Positions 27,804 through 35,868 of a stretch of 64,000 nt of DNA are shown one piece after another. A program made the position numbers and the translations under genes. Below the pieces are notes generated by a model. That model was not told the DNA's origin and did not search any database. It was given only the letters and a program-made list of their open reading frames with translations. The DNA comes from Cytobacillus firmus NBRC 15306 (lineage in GTDB: Bacteria; Bacillota; Bacilli; Bacillales; Cytobacillaceae), in assembly GCF_001591465.1 (NCBI RefSeq), contig NZ_BCUY01000005.1, positions 1 through 64,000 of the forward strand, written 5' to 3'. How positions within the stretch are numbered: position 1 is the first letter of the stretch; each line of letters opens with the position of its first letter.

Positions 27804-28283
27804 CTATTTGTCGAGGTCTAAAAATGACACTTGTATGTCATATGCTTCAGCAATGCCAATTATTAAAGCCTTTAGATGAAGTTCTGTAAAATAAACTGCC
27901 GGCATTTTATCTTCTTTCGCCGTAAAGACTAGATGCTCCTGAAATTGATAAACAGCCATTCGGATATCTTCTTTTTTGCCCCCGGTTATTGTGAAGGCGC
28001 TAAGGAGCTCAGTGAACAAGCAAACTCCGCTTTCTGTTTCAATCGCAAAGTCTTCAAAAGTTTCTCCCTTTACACCCGATTTTATGTAATAAAGCTTAAA
28101 AAATTCTTCAAAAAGTCCGGTATCGGCCAAAACGCTTTTAGTAAACTCTGCATGAGTCCTCTCTTCAAACAAGAAGATGCTCTGCTGAAAATCGAACAGT
28201 TCAGTGTTATTTTTTATCAAGTTCATAAATTCGGGCACATCTTGAATAATATAGCCGGCTTCAACGCCATATAGGATTTTCAT
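27804..28283 (-). CDS. uncharacterised 159-residue protein
   Basis: I do not recognise this family. The sequence is acidic, likely soluble and mainly helical, with an N-terminal strand MKILYGVEAGYI and a conserved-looking helical segment FLFEERTHAEFTKS. A single unpaired cysteine (near SGVCLF) is present. It starts at ATG 28283 with AAAAGGAG ten bases upstream, and is divergent from yqgX across an 87-base spacer. It is not one of the yqg genes I know from B. subtilis at this place, so it may be a lineage-specific insertion. Confidence 0.75.
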   Translation of the reverse strand: MKILYGVEAGYIIQDVPEFMNLIKNNTELFDFQQSIFLFEERTHAEFTKSVLADTGLFEEFFKLYYIKSGVKGETFEDFAIETESGVCLFTELLSAFTITGGKKEDIRMAVYQFQEHLVFTAKEDKMPAVYFTELHLKALIIGIAEAYDIQVSFLDLDK

Positions 28284-28370
28284 CTTATACTCCTTTTGCA
28301 GAAATAAGGCATTCCATTCTGATATAGTGTAAAATAATAGACAAATAAATCAACAATGGAGGTGTAGGCA

Positions 28371-29006
28371 ATGGAATGGAATCAGATCCCTCTTGGCCCA
28401 TTGCAAACAAACTGTTATATCCTTTCGAATGAAAACAAAGATTGTTTAATCTTTGACCCGGGTGAAGAGAGCGGAAAACTGAGCGGTATTATCGAACAAA
28501 AAGGACTGAAACCTCTGGCTGTCATTCTTACTCATGCCCATTTTGATCATATTGGCGCTGTAGACGGAATAAGAGATGCATTTTCAATCCCTGTATACAT
28601 ACATGAAAAAGAAGCAGCATGGCTTCCGGATCCAGCCTTAAATGGCTCTCACCTATTTAAAATAGGAAAGCTGATAAAAGCAAGGCCTGCCGACCATATT
28701 ATAACAGCTGAACAAGAGTTGAGCATAGGTGAATTTACCTTTAAAATTCTAGAGACGCCAGGCCATTCTCCAGGGAGCGTTTCTCTGTATTTTAGAGATG
28801 CCGGTCTTGTGGTGGCCGGTGACGCGCTGTTCAGCGGAAGCATCGGACGCACAGACCTTCCGGGCGGCAATCATCAGCAGCTCCTTGAAAGTATACATAA
28901 TAAGCTTTTGTCATTGCCTGAAGAAACAGAAGTGCTTCCTGGACACGGACCGGTTACGACAATTGGCCGGGAAATGGATTCAAATCCATTCCTGAATGGA
29001 TTCTGA
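28371..29006 (+). CDS. yqgX: metallo-beta-lactamase fold hydrolase YqgX
   Basis: A 211-residue binuclear metal hydrolase of the glyoxalase-II/beta-lactamase fold. Metal ligands: THAHFDHIGAVDG (HxHxDH, about residues 53-65), a His in ETPGHSPGS, an Asp in VVAGDALF and a His in LPGHGP. Substrate is probably an S-acyl-thiol (glyoxalase-II-like; B. subtilis YqgX is reported as part of a methylglyoxal route), but that is inference from family. GGAGGTG is upstream of the ATG. Confidence 0.9.
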   Translation: MEWNQIPLGPLQTNCYILSNENKDCLIFDPGEESGKLSGIIEQKGLKPLAVILTHAHFDHIGAVDGIRDAFSIPVYIHEKEAAWLPDPALNGSHLFKIGKLIKARPADHIITAEQELSIGEFTFKILETPGHSPGSVSLYFRDAGLVVAGDALFSGSIGRTDLPGGNHQQLLESIHNKLLSLPEETEVLPGHGPVTTIGREMDSNPFLNGF

Positions 29007-29017
29007 TTGGAAAATAG

Positions 29018-29048
29018 AAAAGCCCTTCTCCAATGAGAAGGGCTTTTC
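29018..29048 (+). terminator. terminator of yqgX
   Basis: AAAAGCCCTTCTC pairs perfectly over 13 bases with GAGAAGGGCTTTT around CAAT. Confidence 0.9.
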
Positions 29049-29211
29049 TGGGGGATGTTTTATTCATATAAAAATGGGAGGGGATATAGTTAAGCTACTA
29101 CATTAACAATATAACAGGGAAAACACTATGTCAATAGTGAAAACAGTGTCCAAAACAATAAAAATGGCTGTTTCCAAAAATCCAGATTTTTCATTCGAAA
29201 AGGGAGTTTAT

Positions 29212-30282
29212 ATGCTGAATTTACTAATAAATTATATAGAAAATACTCCTCAAAAAATGATCAGCTATGCTGACTATATCCAGCAGGCCCTTTATCATTC
29301 CGAATATGGATACTATATGAAAGATGCGGAAAAAATTGGGCCAGGGGGGGATTTTATTACAACCAGCAATGTTTCTGATATATATGGAAGGACCATATCA
29401 AAGTGGTTTCATCAAATGGCAGGGAAATATAAGCTGCCTTTTCACGTCTGTGAAATAGGGGGCGGAAATGGACGCTTTGCGAAAGCTTTCCTTGATGAGT
29501 GGAATCTTAATGCTGATGAAAGGATTCATTACTATATTTTTGAAACAAGCCCCTATCACAGGAAGCTGCAGAAGGAGCAGATTGTATTTTCCGAACATAT
29601 CAGACAAATAGATAGCTGGAATGAGATCGCCCCATTTTGCGGCCTGATTTTTTCAAATGAGCTGTTTGATGCCTTGCCTGTACATGTGGTTGAAAAAGTA
29701 AATGATCAATTGCATGAAATTATGGTAACCATAAAAGACGGAAAGCTTGCAGAAACAGCTGTGCCATTAACAAATAGAGATATTTCTTTATTCCTTGAAG
29801 AAAGCGGTTTGTCACTTAGCAATGGCCAAAGAATTGAAATCCCTTTGCAAATGGAGCAGATGATCAAGAGTATCTCTGCTGTTCTGGATAAAGGATTTGT
29901 GCTGACTGCCGATTATGGCTATACAGATGAGGAATGGCAGGAACCAATGAGAAGGGATGGAAGTCTCAGAGGTTATTACAGGCATTCTTTAATTAATAAT
30001 GTGCTCGTGCATCCTGGCGAGATGGATATAACCAGCCATATTCATTTTGATTCCCTGATCCGATTGGGAGAGAAAGAAGGGCTGAATTTTCATTTTATGA
30101 TGAGACAGGATGAATTCCTGCTTTCTGCAGGCATTTTACAGGAGCTTGAAAATCATTATGATCCTAATCCGTTTTCTCCTGTCAGCAAAAGAAACAGGGC
30201 AATAAGAAGTCTGATAACGCCTTCAGGCATGAGTGCAGCATTTCACCTGATCCTGCAGGGGAAGAAAATAGGGGGAAAATAA
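29212..30282 (+). CDS. SAM-dependent methyltransferase, MidA/NDUFAF7 family
   Basis: 356 residues. Features of the COG1565 family: the leading SYADYIQQALYHSEYGYY segment, GPGGDFITTSNVSDIYGR, then the SAM-binding loop VCEIGGGNGRFAKA (about residues 79-92) and the later SNELFDALPVH and LTADYGYTDEEW motifs. In mitochondria the homologue methylates an arginine of complex I; the bacterial substrate is unknown. ATG 29212 follows AAAAGGGAG by six bases; an in-frame ATG at 29128 also has an AGGGAAAA site, adding 28 residues that do not match the family. It is preceded and followed by terminators. Confidence 0.85.
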   Translation: MLNLLINYIENTPQKMISYADYIQQALYHSEYGYYMKDAEKIGPGGDFITTSNVSDIYGRTISKWFHQMAGKYKLPFHVCEIGGGNGRFAKAFLDEWNLNADERIHYYIFETSPYHRKLQKEQIVFSEHIRQIDSWNEIAPFCGLIFSNELFDALPVHVVEKVNDQLHEIMVTIKDGKLAETAVPLTNRDISLFLEESGLSLSNGQRIEIPLQMEQMIKSISAVLDKGFVLTADYGYTDEEWQEPMRRDGSLRGYYRHSLINNVLVHPGEMDITSHIHFDSLIRLGEKEGLNFHFMMRQDEFLLSAGILQELENHYDPNPFSPVSKRNRAIRSLITPSGMSAAFHLILQGKKIGGK

Positions 30283-30308
30283 AAAAGCGATGATTTCATC
30301 GCTTTTTT
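30281..30308. terminator. bidirectional terminator between the methyltransferase and yqgY
   Basis: AAAAAAGCGATGA and TCATCGCTTTTTT form a 13-base stem with a TT centre. Confidence 0.9.
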
Positions 30309-30316
30309 ATCGGCTA

Positions 30317-30562
30317 TTAGTGGCCGCCCGCACCAGGTGTCATCATAAATGTTGACCAGTAAGTGAAGCCTACGAAGAAAACAGTTAAGTATGCTCCAAA
30401 AACATAAATATACATACGTTCGGAAAGCTTTAAGTAGCTTAAAAGCAGGAAAAATCCTGTTTGGCCGAAGAAAATCAAGGACGTTGTATACATATCGCCA
30501 AGGTAAAACATAACAGCGAAAATTCCCGTCCAGAATCCTAATACTCTGTACATACGATCCAT
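30317..30562 (-). CDS. yqgY: DUF2626 membrane protein YqgY
   Basis: An 81-residue protein with about three membrane helices, an N-terminal MDRMYRVLGFW and a glycine/histidine tail (GAGGH), as in the DUF2626 family. Function unknown. A GGAGGGATACAT site precedes ATG. It lies 9 bases from the shared terminator, downstream of the SufR-like regulator on the same strand but separated by 152 bases. Confidence 0.88.
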   Translation of the reverse strand: MDRMYRVLGFWTGIFAVMFYLGDMYTTSLIFFGQTGFFLLLSYLKLSERMYIYVFGAYLTVFFVGFTYWSTFMMTPGAGGH

Positions 30563-30714
30563 ATGTATCCCTCCTTTTACCCTTACAAGTCCATCACTAC
30601 AATATTATAAAGTAAATGCTTAATAAAAGTAAATAATGGTTTCTAAATAGTCCAGAAAAGGGCGGGAAAAAAGCTTAGCAAGGTCTTTTTTTCGCCATAT
30701 TTCTGCGGATTCCT

Positions 30715-31413
30715 TTAATTTCCAACAATTGCTTTGTATGAGCACGAATCACAGCCAGTGAGCATATTCTGCTTTTCCACCAGTTGAATGGAATCAAACA
30801 GACTTTCAAACATCCCCTTTAAAAATTCATAATGCATATTGCAGACTGGCTCAGCGTGCCGGGCTGCAATCTCTTTAAATGGGCAATTATAAATTTGGAA
30901 ATAGACGATCGTCTTTTCCTCGTTTGCATCAAATTCAGGGTGAAACCCTGACAAATCGGCAGCATGCTTTAAGATGTTTATTTTCTGTTCAAAAGTAAGC
31001 TGATCTGTGTTTCCATACCGTTGAAGCTCTTGCCCGATCAGTTCACTGCCAAACTTCTTCCCTGTTGCATACAGTGCTTTTCGTCCTTCTTCACCTAAGT
31101 CAAGCATTGTTTCCATGGCTATTTTGGCCAGCAGCTGATAATCCCTGTAAGGGAAATGCAGCTGAACAACATCATCAGACAACCGATATAACCGGCTGGG
31201 CCTTCCGCCTTTTCCCGTTTTTTTGGTTTCAGAAACAAGCATATTTACATCTTCAAGCTTGGATAAATGCAGCCTTGCAACATTGGGATGGATGCTGAAA
31301 TTATCTGCAATCTCCTGCACAGTAACATCTTTATGCCGTTCAGTAATGTATTGATAAATATAATAGCGGGTTGGATCGGATAACACATTGGCTATTTTTA
31401 ATGTTTGCTCCAT
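30715..31413 (-). CDS. winged-helix regulator with C-terminal cysteine set (SufR-like)
   Basis: 232 residues. The N-terminal winged helix (about 1-75; LSDPTRYYIYQYITERHK, then HPNVARLHLSKLEDVNML) is ArsR/DeoR-like. The C-terminal half has four cysteines: YNCPF, PVCNMHYE and GCDSCSY near residues 178, 193, 220 and 223. This is the COG2345/SufR layout, in which such cysteines hold an iron-sulfur cluster that senses iron or redox state. Target genes are unknown. AGGTGACA lies upstream of ATG 31413. The regulator diverges from the decayed mgsR, separated by 246 bases. Confidence 0.8.
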   Translation of the reverse strand: MEQTLKIANVLSDPTRYYIYQYITERHKDVTVQEIADNFSIHPNVARLHLSKLEDVNMLVSETKKTGKGGRPSRLYRLSDDVVQLHFPYRDYQLLAKIAMETMLDLGEEGRKALYATGKKFGSELIGQELQRYGNTDQLTFEQKINILKHAADLSGFHPEFDANEEKTIVYFQIYNCPFKEIAARHAEPVCNMHYEFLKGMFESLFDSIQLVEKQNMLTGCDSCSYKAIVGN

Positions 31414-31599
31414 TTATTGTCACCTCAAAAGGATTATTTATTCCCGAGGTCATCAGCTGTCACTTATAGCATTTAGCTGGCGCCTTCCTGGCCTGCTTCC
31501 ATTATAATACAGCAGATTAAGGTTAACACTGTAATCACTATAAGTTTAGAAAATGTTCACAAATGAAGGTTAATTACTTATGCAAAAGTGTATGCATAT

Positions 31600-31629
31600 A
31601 TTGTACAATTAATATACAATGTGTATAGG
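31600..31629 (+). promoter_or_regulatory. probable promoter with palindrome upstream of mgsR
   Basis: TTGTAC (31601-31606) and TATAGG (31624-31629) are spaced by 17 bases. The -35 lies inside the perfect palindrome ATTGTACAAT (31600-31609), and ACAAT recurs 12 bases on, so an operator may overlap the promoter. Inference only. Confidence 0.4.
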
Positions 31630-31659
31630 CAAAATAATATATTTTTGAGGTGAAGAGGT

Positions 31660-32008
31660 ATGAGCCAATTGACATTTTTCACATATCCAAGCTGTACTTC
31701 CTGCGGAAAGACGAAAAAATGGCTGACAGCCCATTCAATTGATTTTGAAGAAAGGCATCTCTTTAGGGAGACTCCATCACCAAGAGAATTATAAAAAATC
31801 CTTTCTTTAACCACAAGCGGCCTTGATGAGCTTCTCGCGATCCGCAGCCAGACCTATAAAGAACTGGGACAGAACCTTGAGGAATTATCATTATCAGAAG
31901 CAAATGGTCATTAAGGAGCCTAAACTGCTGCGGAGGCCGATTCTGACAAACGGAGATAAGATTGTCATAGGCTATAATCCGGATGCATTTAAGAATATGG
32001 CTAAATAG
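31660..32008 (+). pseudogene. mgsR: decayed mgsR (Spx-like stress regulator)
   Basis: MgsR is an ArsC/Spx-family regulator of a general stress sub-regulon in B. subtilis. The start MSQLTFFTYPSCTSCGKTKKW with the CxxC motif is intact and has a GAGGTGAAGAGGT site, but a TAA stops the frame at 31792-31794 after 44 codons, and a second lesion near 31901-31907 shifts the frame by +1 (or -2). The original frame resumes after the stop (KILSLTTSGLDELLAIRSQTY) and the end (EPKLLRRPIL, then GYNPDAF, ending AK at 32008) is in another frame. Two independent lesions argue for genuine decay rather than a single read error. Confidence 0.85.
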
Positions 32009-32027
32009 ATTTTTCTGAAATGAAAAA

Positions 32028-32050
32028 GGAAGGACATCCGGTGTCCTTCC
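32028..32050 (-). terminator. terminator for tRNA-Gln
   Basis: GGAAGGACA pairs with TGTCCTTCC around five bases; on the minus strand it is followed by TTTTT, placing it just past the tRNA 3' end. Confidence 0.75.
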
Positions 32051-32057
32051 ACAACTA

Positions 32058-32129
32058 CTGGGCTAGCAGGATTCGAACCTGCGCATGACGGAGTCAAAGT
32101 CCGGTGCCTTACCGCTTGGCTATAGCCCA
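32058..32129 (-). tRNA. tRNA-Gln (anticodon UUG)
   Basis: A full cloverleaf of 72 bases can be drawn: acceptor TGGGCTA/TAGCCCA with discriminator G, three-pair D stem, a seven-base anticodon loop CTTTGAC with anticodon TTG, and a T arm GCAGG-TTCGAAT-CCTGC. The first anticodon-stem pair is C27-U43, a mismatch, leaving four pairs. CCA is not encoded. It lies alone on the minus strand between the mgsR remnant and comGA, with its own terminator. Confidence 0.95.
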
Positions 32130-32162
32130 TCAATTCGCTTTATACCCTTTTATTATGGAAAG

Positions 32163-32243
32163 AAAAAATTAATTTATTCACAAATTCGTCAAAAAGTTTT
32201 GCCGAAAAATGAAGGAAATGCCCTGGATAAGTCGAATTATAAT
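32163..32243 (+). promoter_or_regulatory. possible ComK site and promoter of comG
   Basis: AAAAAATTAATTTATT (32163-32178) resembles a ComK half-site AAAA-N5-TTTT with one mismatch, and TATAAT stands at 32238-32243 with no good -35, as expected for an activator-dependent promoter. A clear second half-site was not found. Confidence 0.35.
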
Positions 32244-32276
32244 CCAGAACAATAAAAAAAGGTGGTGCATAATTAG

Positions 32277-33347
32277 TTGAGTATAATTGAAAGAATGGCA
32301 GAACGAATTATTAAAGACGCAGTCAGAAGCCATGCTTCCGACATCCACATCATTCCCCGCAGAAAAGACACACTCATTCAGCTGAGGTTCGGCAGCCAAT
32401 TGACCCCAAGGCTTTATCTTCCCAAAGAAGAATGCGACAGATTAATTTCTCATTTTAAATTTACAGCTTCAATGGACATTGGTGAAAAGAGGAGGCCGCA
32501 GAGCGGTGCATATTCACTGGAAGTAGACGGACAAATGATTGGGCTGCGCTTTTCAACCCTCCCATCAAGCCACAGCGAAAGCCTCGTTATCAGAATTCTT
32601 CCCCAGCAGGAACAAATTCCTTTTTACCAGATCAGCCTTTTTCCAGACATGACAAGAAAAATGCTTGCACTGCTGAAGCATGCTCATGGTTTAATTATTT
32701 TCACTGGCCCGACCGGCAGCGGTAAAACCACAACTTTGTATTCCCTTCTGAATGAAACCTCCCATATGTTCCATCGCAATGTCATCACCCTGGAAGATCC
32801 CATTGAAAAAGAGAATGACTTAGTTCTTCAAGTCCAAGTGAATGAGAAAGCTGGTGTGTCTTATTCTGCAGGCTTAAAAGCAATCCTTCGCCATGACCCC
32901 GATATCATTATGGTGGGTGAAATCCGGGATGCGGAAACGGCTAAGATTGCAGTTAGAGCAGCACTTACGGGTCACCTTGTTTTAAGCACCATGCACACCC
33001 GGGATGCCAAGGGGGCTGTATATCGTTTAGCTGAGTTTGGAGTGAACATGCTGGAAATTGAGCAGACTTTAGTGGCGGTCACTGCACAGCGCCTTGTCGA
33101 ATTGAATTGTCCATATTGCGAAGAGGACTGCTCTCCATTCTGCTATGGATATGGCAGGTGGAAAAGGGCGAGTGTGTTTGAGCTGCTTGCAGGAAGGGCG
33201 CTCAATGCTTCCATAAAGAAGGCAAGAGGCGAAAGCTGCCTTGTTAAGTATCGAACACTGAAAGAAGTCATAACTAAAGGGATTGCTCTGGGCTATATAA
33301 AGGAAACTGAGTACAGCAGGTGGGTGCATGGCGATGGAGAAACATAA
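32277..33347 (+). CDS. comGA: competence traffic ATPase ComGA
   Basis: The cytosolic ATPase that powers assembly of the competence pseudopilus. The 356-residue protein is a PilB/GspE-family member: N-terminal domain ending before Walker A GPTGSGKTTT (about residues 143-152), the Asp-box ITLEDPIE, the Walker B region IIMVGEIRDAETA and the His-box VLSTMHTRDA. A cluster of cysteines near the end (CPYCEEDCSPFC) could bind zinc. Start is TTG with AAAGGTGG upstream. Its end overlaps comGB by 20 bases. Confidence 0.95.
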   Translation: MSIIERMAERIIKDAVRSHASDIHIIPRRKDTLIQLRFGSQLTPRLYLPKEECDRLISHFKFTASMDIGEKRRPQSGAYSLEVDGQMIGLRFSTLPSSHSESLVIRILPQQEQIPFYQISLFPDMTRKMLALLKHAHGLIIFTGPTGSGKTTTLYSLLNETSHMFHRNVITLEDPIEKENDLVLQVQVNEKAGVSYSAGLKAILRHDPDIIMVGEIRDAETAKIAVRAALTGHLVLSTMHTRDAKGAVYRLAEFGVNMLEIEQTLVAVTAQRLVELNCPYCEEDCSPFCYGYGRWKRASVFELLAGRALNASIKKARGESCLVKYRTLKEVITKGIALGYIKETEYSRWVHGDGET

Positions 33348-34365
33348 ATGGACCATTCAAGAACAGGGTTTGTTTCTTAAGAACACAGGGGAACTGTTGT
33401 CCAGAGGTTACCCTTTATCTGAAGCGCTTGAGTCACTGGTGCATCAGCTGCCGCTAAAAAGAAAACATGAAATCAGGCAGTGTCTCTCTCAATTGAGAGA
33501 AGGGTTTCCATTTTATCAAATACTTGCAAACATGAACTTTAATAAAAATCTGATTGGCTATGTTTTTTTTGCTGAACAGCACGGAGGCCTTGCTTCTGCA
33601 TTTCTTGAAGGAAGCGAAATGGTGCTCCGAAAAGGCAAGGACATTGAAAAGTTGAAAAAACTGATGGCCTATCCGATTTTCCTGATGCTCATTACCGCAT
33701 TCTTATTTATTTTCGTTGATAAAGTCTTGTTGCCCCGTTTCTCTTCCTTATTCGTTTCAATGCAGCTTCAGCCTAATTTCTTTACGAAAGCCGTTTATTT
33801 GTTTGGTGATTTTCTCCCATTATTCTTTCTGATCCTGTTTTTCGGCCTGGTCGCTTTGCTTATATACTATTTTGTCAGATTCAGAAATCTTTCCCCATTC
33901 CAGCAAAAAAAGATCATAGTAAGAGTACCTGCAGCAGGCCAATTTCTTCGCCTTTACTATACTCATTTCTTTGCAGTACAGCTCAGTTATCTTTTAAATG
34001 GCGGCTTATCCATACATGAGGCGCTGAGTCTTTTTGAGAAAAATGATAAGCAGCCTTTTTACAGCGCTCTCGGTAAAGAAGTGAAGATCAAGCTCCGTGA
34101 AGGGAATAAGCTGGAAGACATTCTAATGAGTTTTCCATTTTTTGAAAGGGAATTGTCTAATATTATCAGACATGGTCAAAAAAATGGCAGGCTGGACCAG
34201 GAATTAACTTTTTTCAGCAGGCATTGTCTGCACAAAATGGAGGAAAACACAGAAAAACTTCTTAAGATCATTCAGCCCATTTTATATATGTTTATCGGTT
34301 TTTTAATAGTTTCGATGTATTTGGCAGTTCTGCTGCCTATGTTTCATCTACTGGAGGGATTTTAA
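33328..34365 (+). CDS. comGB: competence pseudopilus platform protein ComGB
   Basis: 345 residues with the two GspF/T2SF repeats: cytosolic helical domains separated by hydrophobic helices (about residues 113-135, 158-182 and 318-342). The motif GGLSIHEALSLFEKNDKQPF marks the second repeat. It anchors the ATPase ComGA to the growing pseudopilus in the membrane. Starts within comGA; its stop overlaps the comGC ATG (TAATG). Alternate start at 33334 is possible. Confidence 0.92.
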   Translation: MAMEKHKWTIQEQGLFLKNTGELLSRGYPLSEALESLVHQLPLKRKHEIRQCLSQLREGFPFYQILANMNFNKNLIGYVFFAEQHGGLASAFLEGSEMVLRKGKDIEKLKKLMAYPIFLMLITAFLFIFVDKVLLPRFSSLFVSMQLQPNFFTKAVYLFGDFLPLFFLILFFGLVALLIYYFVRFRNLSPFQQKKIIVRVPAAGQFLRLYYTHFFAVQLSYLLNGGLSIHEALSLFEKNDKQPFYSALGKEVKIKLREGNKLEDILMSFPFFERELSNIIRHGQKNGRLDQELTFFSRHCLHKMEENTEKLLKIIQPILYMFIGFLIVSMYLAVLLPMFHLLEGF

Positions 34366-34688
34366 TGAAATGGCGCATGTTAAACAATAACAGAGGATTC
34401 ACGCTGATCGAAATGATGATTGTTTTATTGGTGATTTCAGTGCTCTTAATCATCACCATTCCCAATGTAACAAAACACAACTCAAAAATAAACAGCAAGG
34501 GATGCGATGCATTTGTTAAAATGGTGCAGGCGCAGGTTCAGGCATACGAAATCGATAAAAAAGCACTTCCTTCGAATATACAGGATTTAGTGGATGACGA
34601 TTATCTAAATGAAAATAACACGACTTGCCCAAATGGAAATGCCATTACAATTTCTGCAGATGGGAAGGTTGAATCCGAAGAGTCATGA
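34365..34688 (+). CDS. comGC: major competence pseudopilin ComGC
   Basis: 107 residues: a short basic leader ending NNNRG, the prepilin cleavage site before FTLIEMM, a hydrophobic helix, then a small globular part with two cysteines (GCDAF, TTCPNG) that could form a disulfide. ComC would cleave and methylate it; it is the main subunit of the DNA-uptake pseudopilus. Overlaps comGB by one base and comGD by four. Confidence 0.95.
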   Translation: MKWRMLNNNRGFTLIEMMIVLLVISVLLIITIPNVTKHNSKINSKGCDAFVKMVQAQVQAYEIDKKALPSNIQDLVDDDYLNENNTTCPNGNAITISADGKVESEES

Positions 34689-35125
34689 TAAAAAACAAAG
34701 CAGGCTTTACATTGATAGAGTCGCTATTCGTTCTCAGTATTTTCCTTATTATTGCCTCGGTTACAGCCCTGTTTCTTAAACCGCATTTTTTCTATCTTGA
34801 AAAGATAATGTTCTTTTCCCAATTAAAATCTGACCTCCTTTATGCCCAAAACTATGCCATAACCCACCAGACAGATGTAGCTATTCAGATTATTCCAGAG
34901 GAGAGTAGGTATTTCGCTAAGGAAAAGCTTGTGGATGATCCTATCATTAGCAGAGAATATCCCGGAATCATTGAGATTAAGCCGGGAACAATGCCATTGT
35001 ATTTTCAATATGGACCCGGCGGTATTACAAATAAATTTGGAAGCTTCTATATTAAAGCAGACAAGGAGCAATACAAAATAACATTTTTTATCGGAAGAGG
35101 ACGATTTAATGTGGAGAAGGAATGA
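34685..35125 (+). CDS. comGD: minor competence pseudopilin ComGD
   Basis: 146 residues with the type IV pilin start KAGFTLIESLFVLSIF, so cleaved before FTLIE, a single hydrophobic helix (about 8-28), and a soluble domain with no cysteines. A minor pseudopilin needed for pseudopilus assembly in B. subtilis. Start ATG at 34685 overlaps the comGC stop (ATGA). Confidence 0.93.
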   Translation: MIKNKAGFTLIESLFVLSIFLIIASVTALFLKPHFFYLEKIMFFSQLKSDLLYAQNYAITHQTDVAIQIIPEESRYFAKEKLVDDPIISREYPGIIEIKPGTMPLYFQYGPGGITNKFGSFYIKADKEQYKITFFIGRGRFNVEKE

Positions 35126-35438
35126 AGGCTTTTTTCTGGCTGAGCTCCTGTTGTCTTTATCAGGGATGCTGCTTGCAGCGGGAATAATATTTCCCCTTGT
35201 CATAAAGGCACTTGTGCATTCTGAAGAGGTTAAACAGGATTATGAAAGCACCCAGCTGCTTTATGAAAGCCTTATGGAGGCTGCATCGGAGGGGAGTTTT
35301 CCTGAGGGGGAGACCATAAAAAAAAATCAGACAGTCTATCAAATATTCCTTAAGGAAAACCAAGGATTTATGGAGGTTTGCATAAGGTATGAAAATGTAC
35401 GGAATAACACAAAGGAAAAGTGTGAGGTATTTCAGTGA
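35109..35438 (+). CDS. comGE: minor competence pseudopilin ComGE
   Basis: 109 residues, short and weakly conserved. The leader MWRRNEG precedes FFLAELLLSLSG, an imperfect version of the pilin cleavage site (FFLAE instead of FTLIE), followed by a hydrophobic helix and an acidic soluble part. Its start overlaps the end of comGD by 17 bases. Gene order and pattern make the call sure despite weak sequence. Confidence 0.88.
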   Translation: MWRRNEGFFLAELLLSLSGMLLAAGIIFPLVIKALVHSEEVKQDYESTQLLYESLMEAASEGSFPEGETIKKNQTVYQIFLKENQGFMEVCIRYENVRNNTKEKCEVFQ

Positions 35439-35868
35439 TAAGGGGTTTACCATGCTTGAAATGCTGTTTTCATTTTCAATATTTTTATTGATTGTTTCCT
35501 TTTTGACGGTGGGCTTAAATTTCCTTTTTCAGGACTGGAAAATGGAAGCTAGGACACAAAGGCTTGAATGGCATGTATTTATCAATCAGCTGAAAAAAGA
35601 AATCAGACTTGCTGATGCTGTAAATATTACACCTGGTTCAATTGTATTAACTATAGACGGGAAAAGTGTGCTTTATGAAAAATATGGATTTAACTTGCGG
35701 AGGAGAGTGGATATGAAGGGCCATGAGATTGTCCTTCAAAAACTAAATGCCATTACCTTTACGTCAGTCAATGGCGGGGTTGAAATAAATGTCTCGGATC
35801 ATTTTGATCAGAAGCATTCCGCGTTTCTTTATTACTTAAGGGATATGGAGGATATTGATGTACCGTAA
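35422..35868 (+). CDS. comGF: minor competence pseudopilin ComGF
   Basis: 148 residues with leader MRYFSDKG and cleavage before FTMLEMLFSFSIF, one hydrophobic helix and a beta-rich soluble part (for example GSIVLTIDGKSVLYEK). GTG 35422 has AAAGGAAAAG in a usable place; longer starts at 35389 and 35395 would lengthen the leader to 19 or 17 residues. Overlaps comGE and comGG, so the whole operon is translationally coupled. Confidence 0.9.
   Translation: MRYFSDKGFTMLEMLFSFSIFLLIVSFLTVGLNFLFQDWKMEARTQRLEWHVFINQLKKEIRLADAVNITPGSIVLTIDGKSVLYEKYGFNLRRRVDMKGHEIVLQKLNAITFTSVNGGVEINVSDHFDQKHSAFLYYLRDMEDIDVP

Noticed and set aside
31823-32008. 61-codon reading ending in LLRRPILTNGDK
   Set aside because: It is the out-of-frame tail of the decayed mgsR, not an independent gene.
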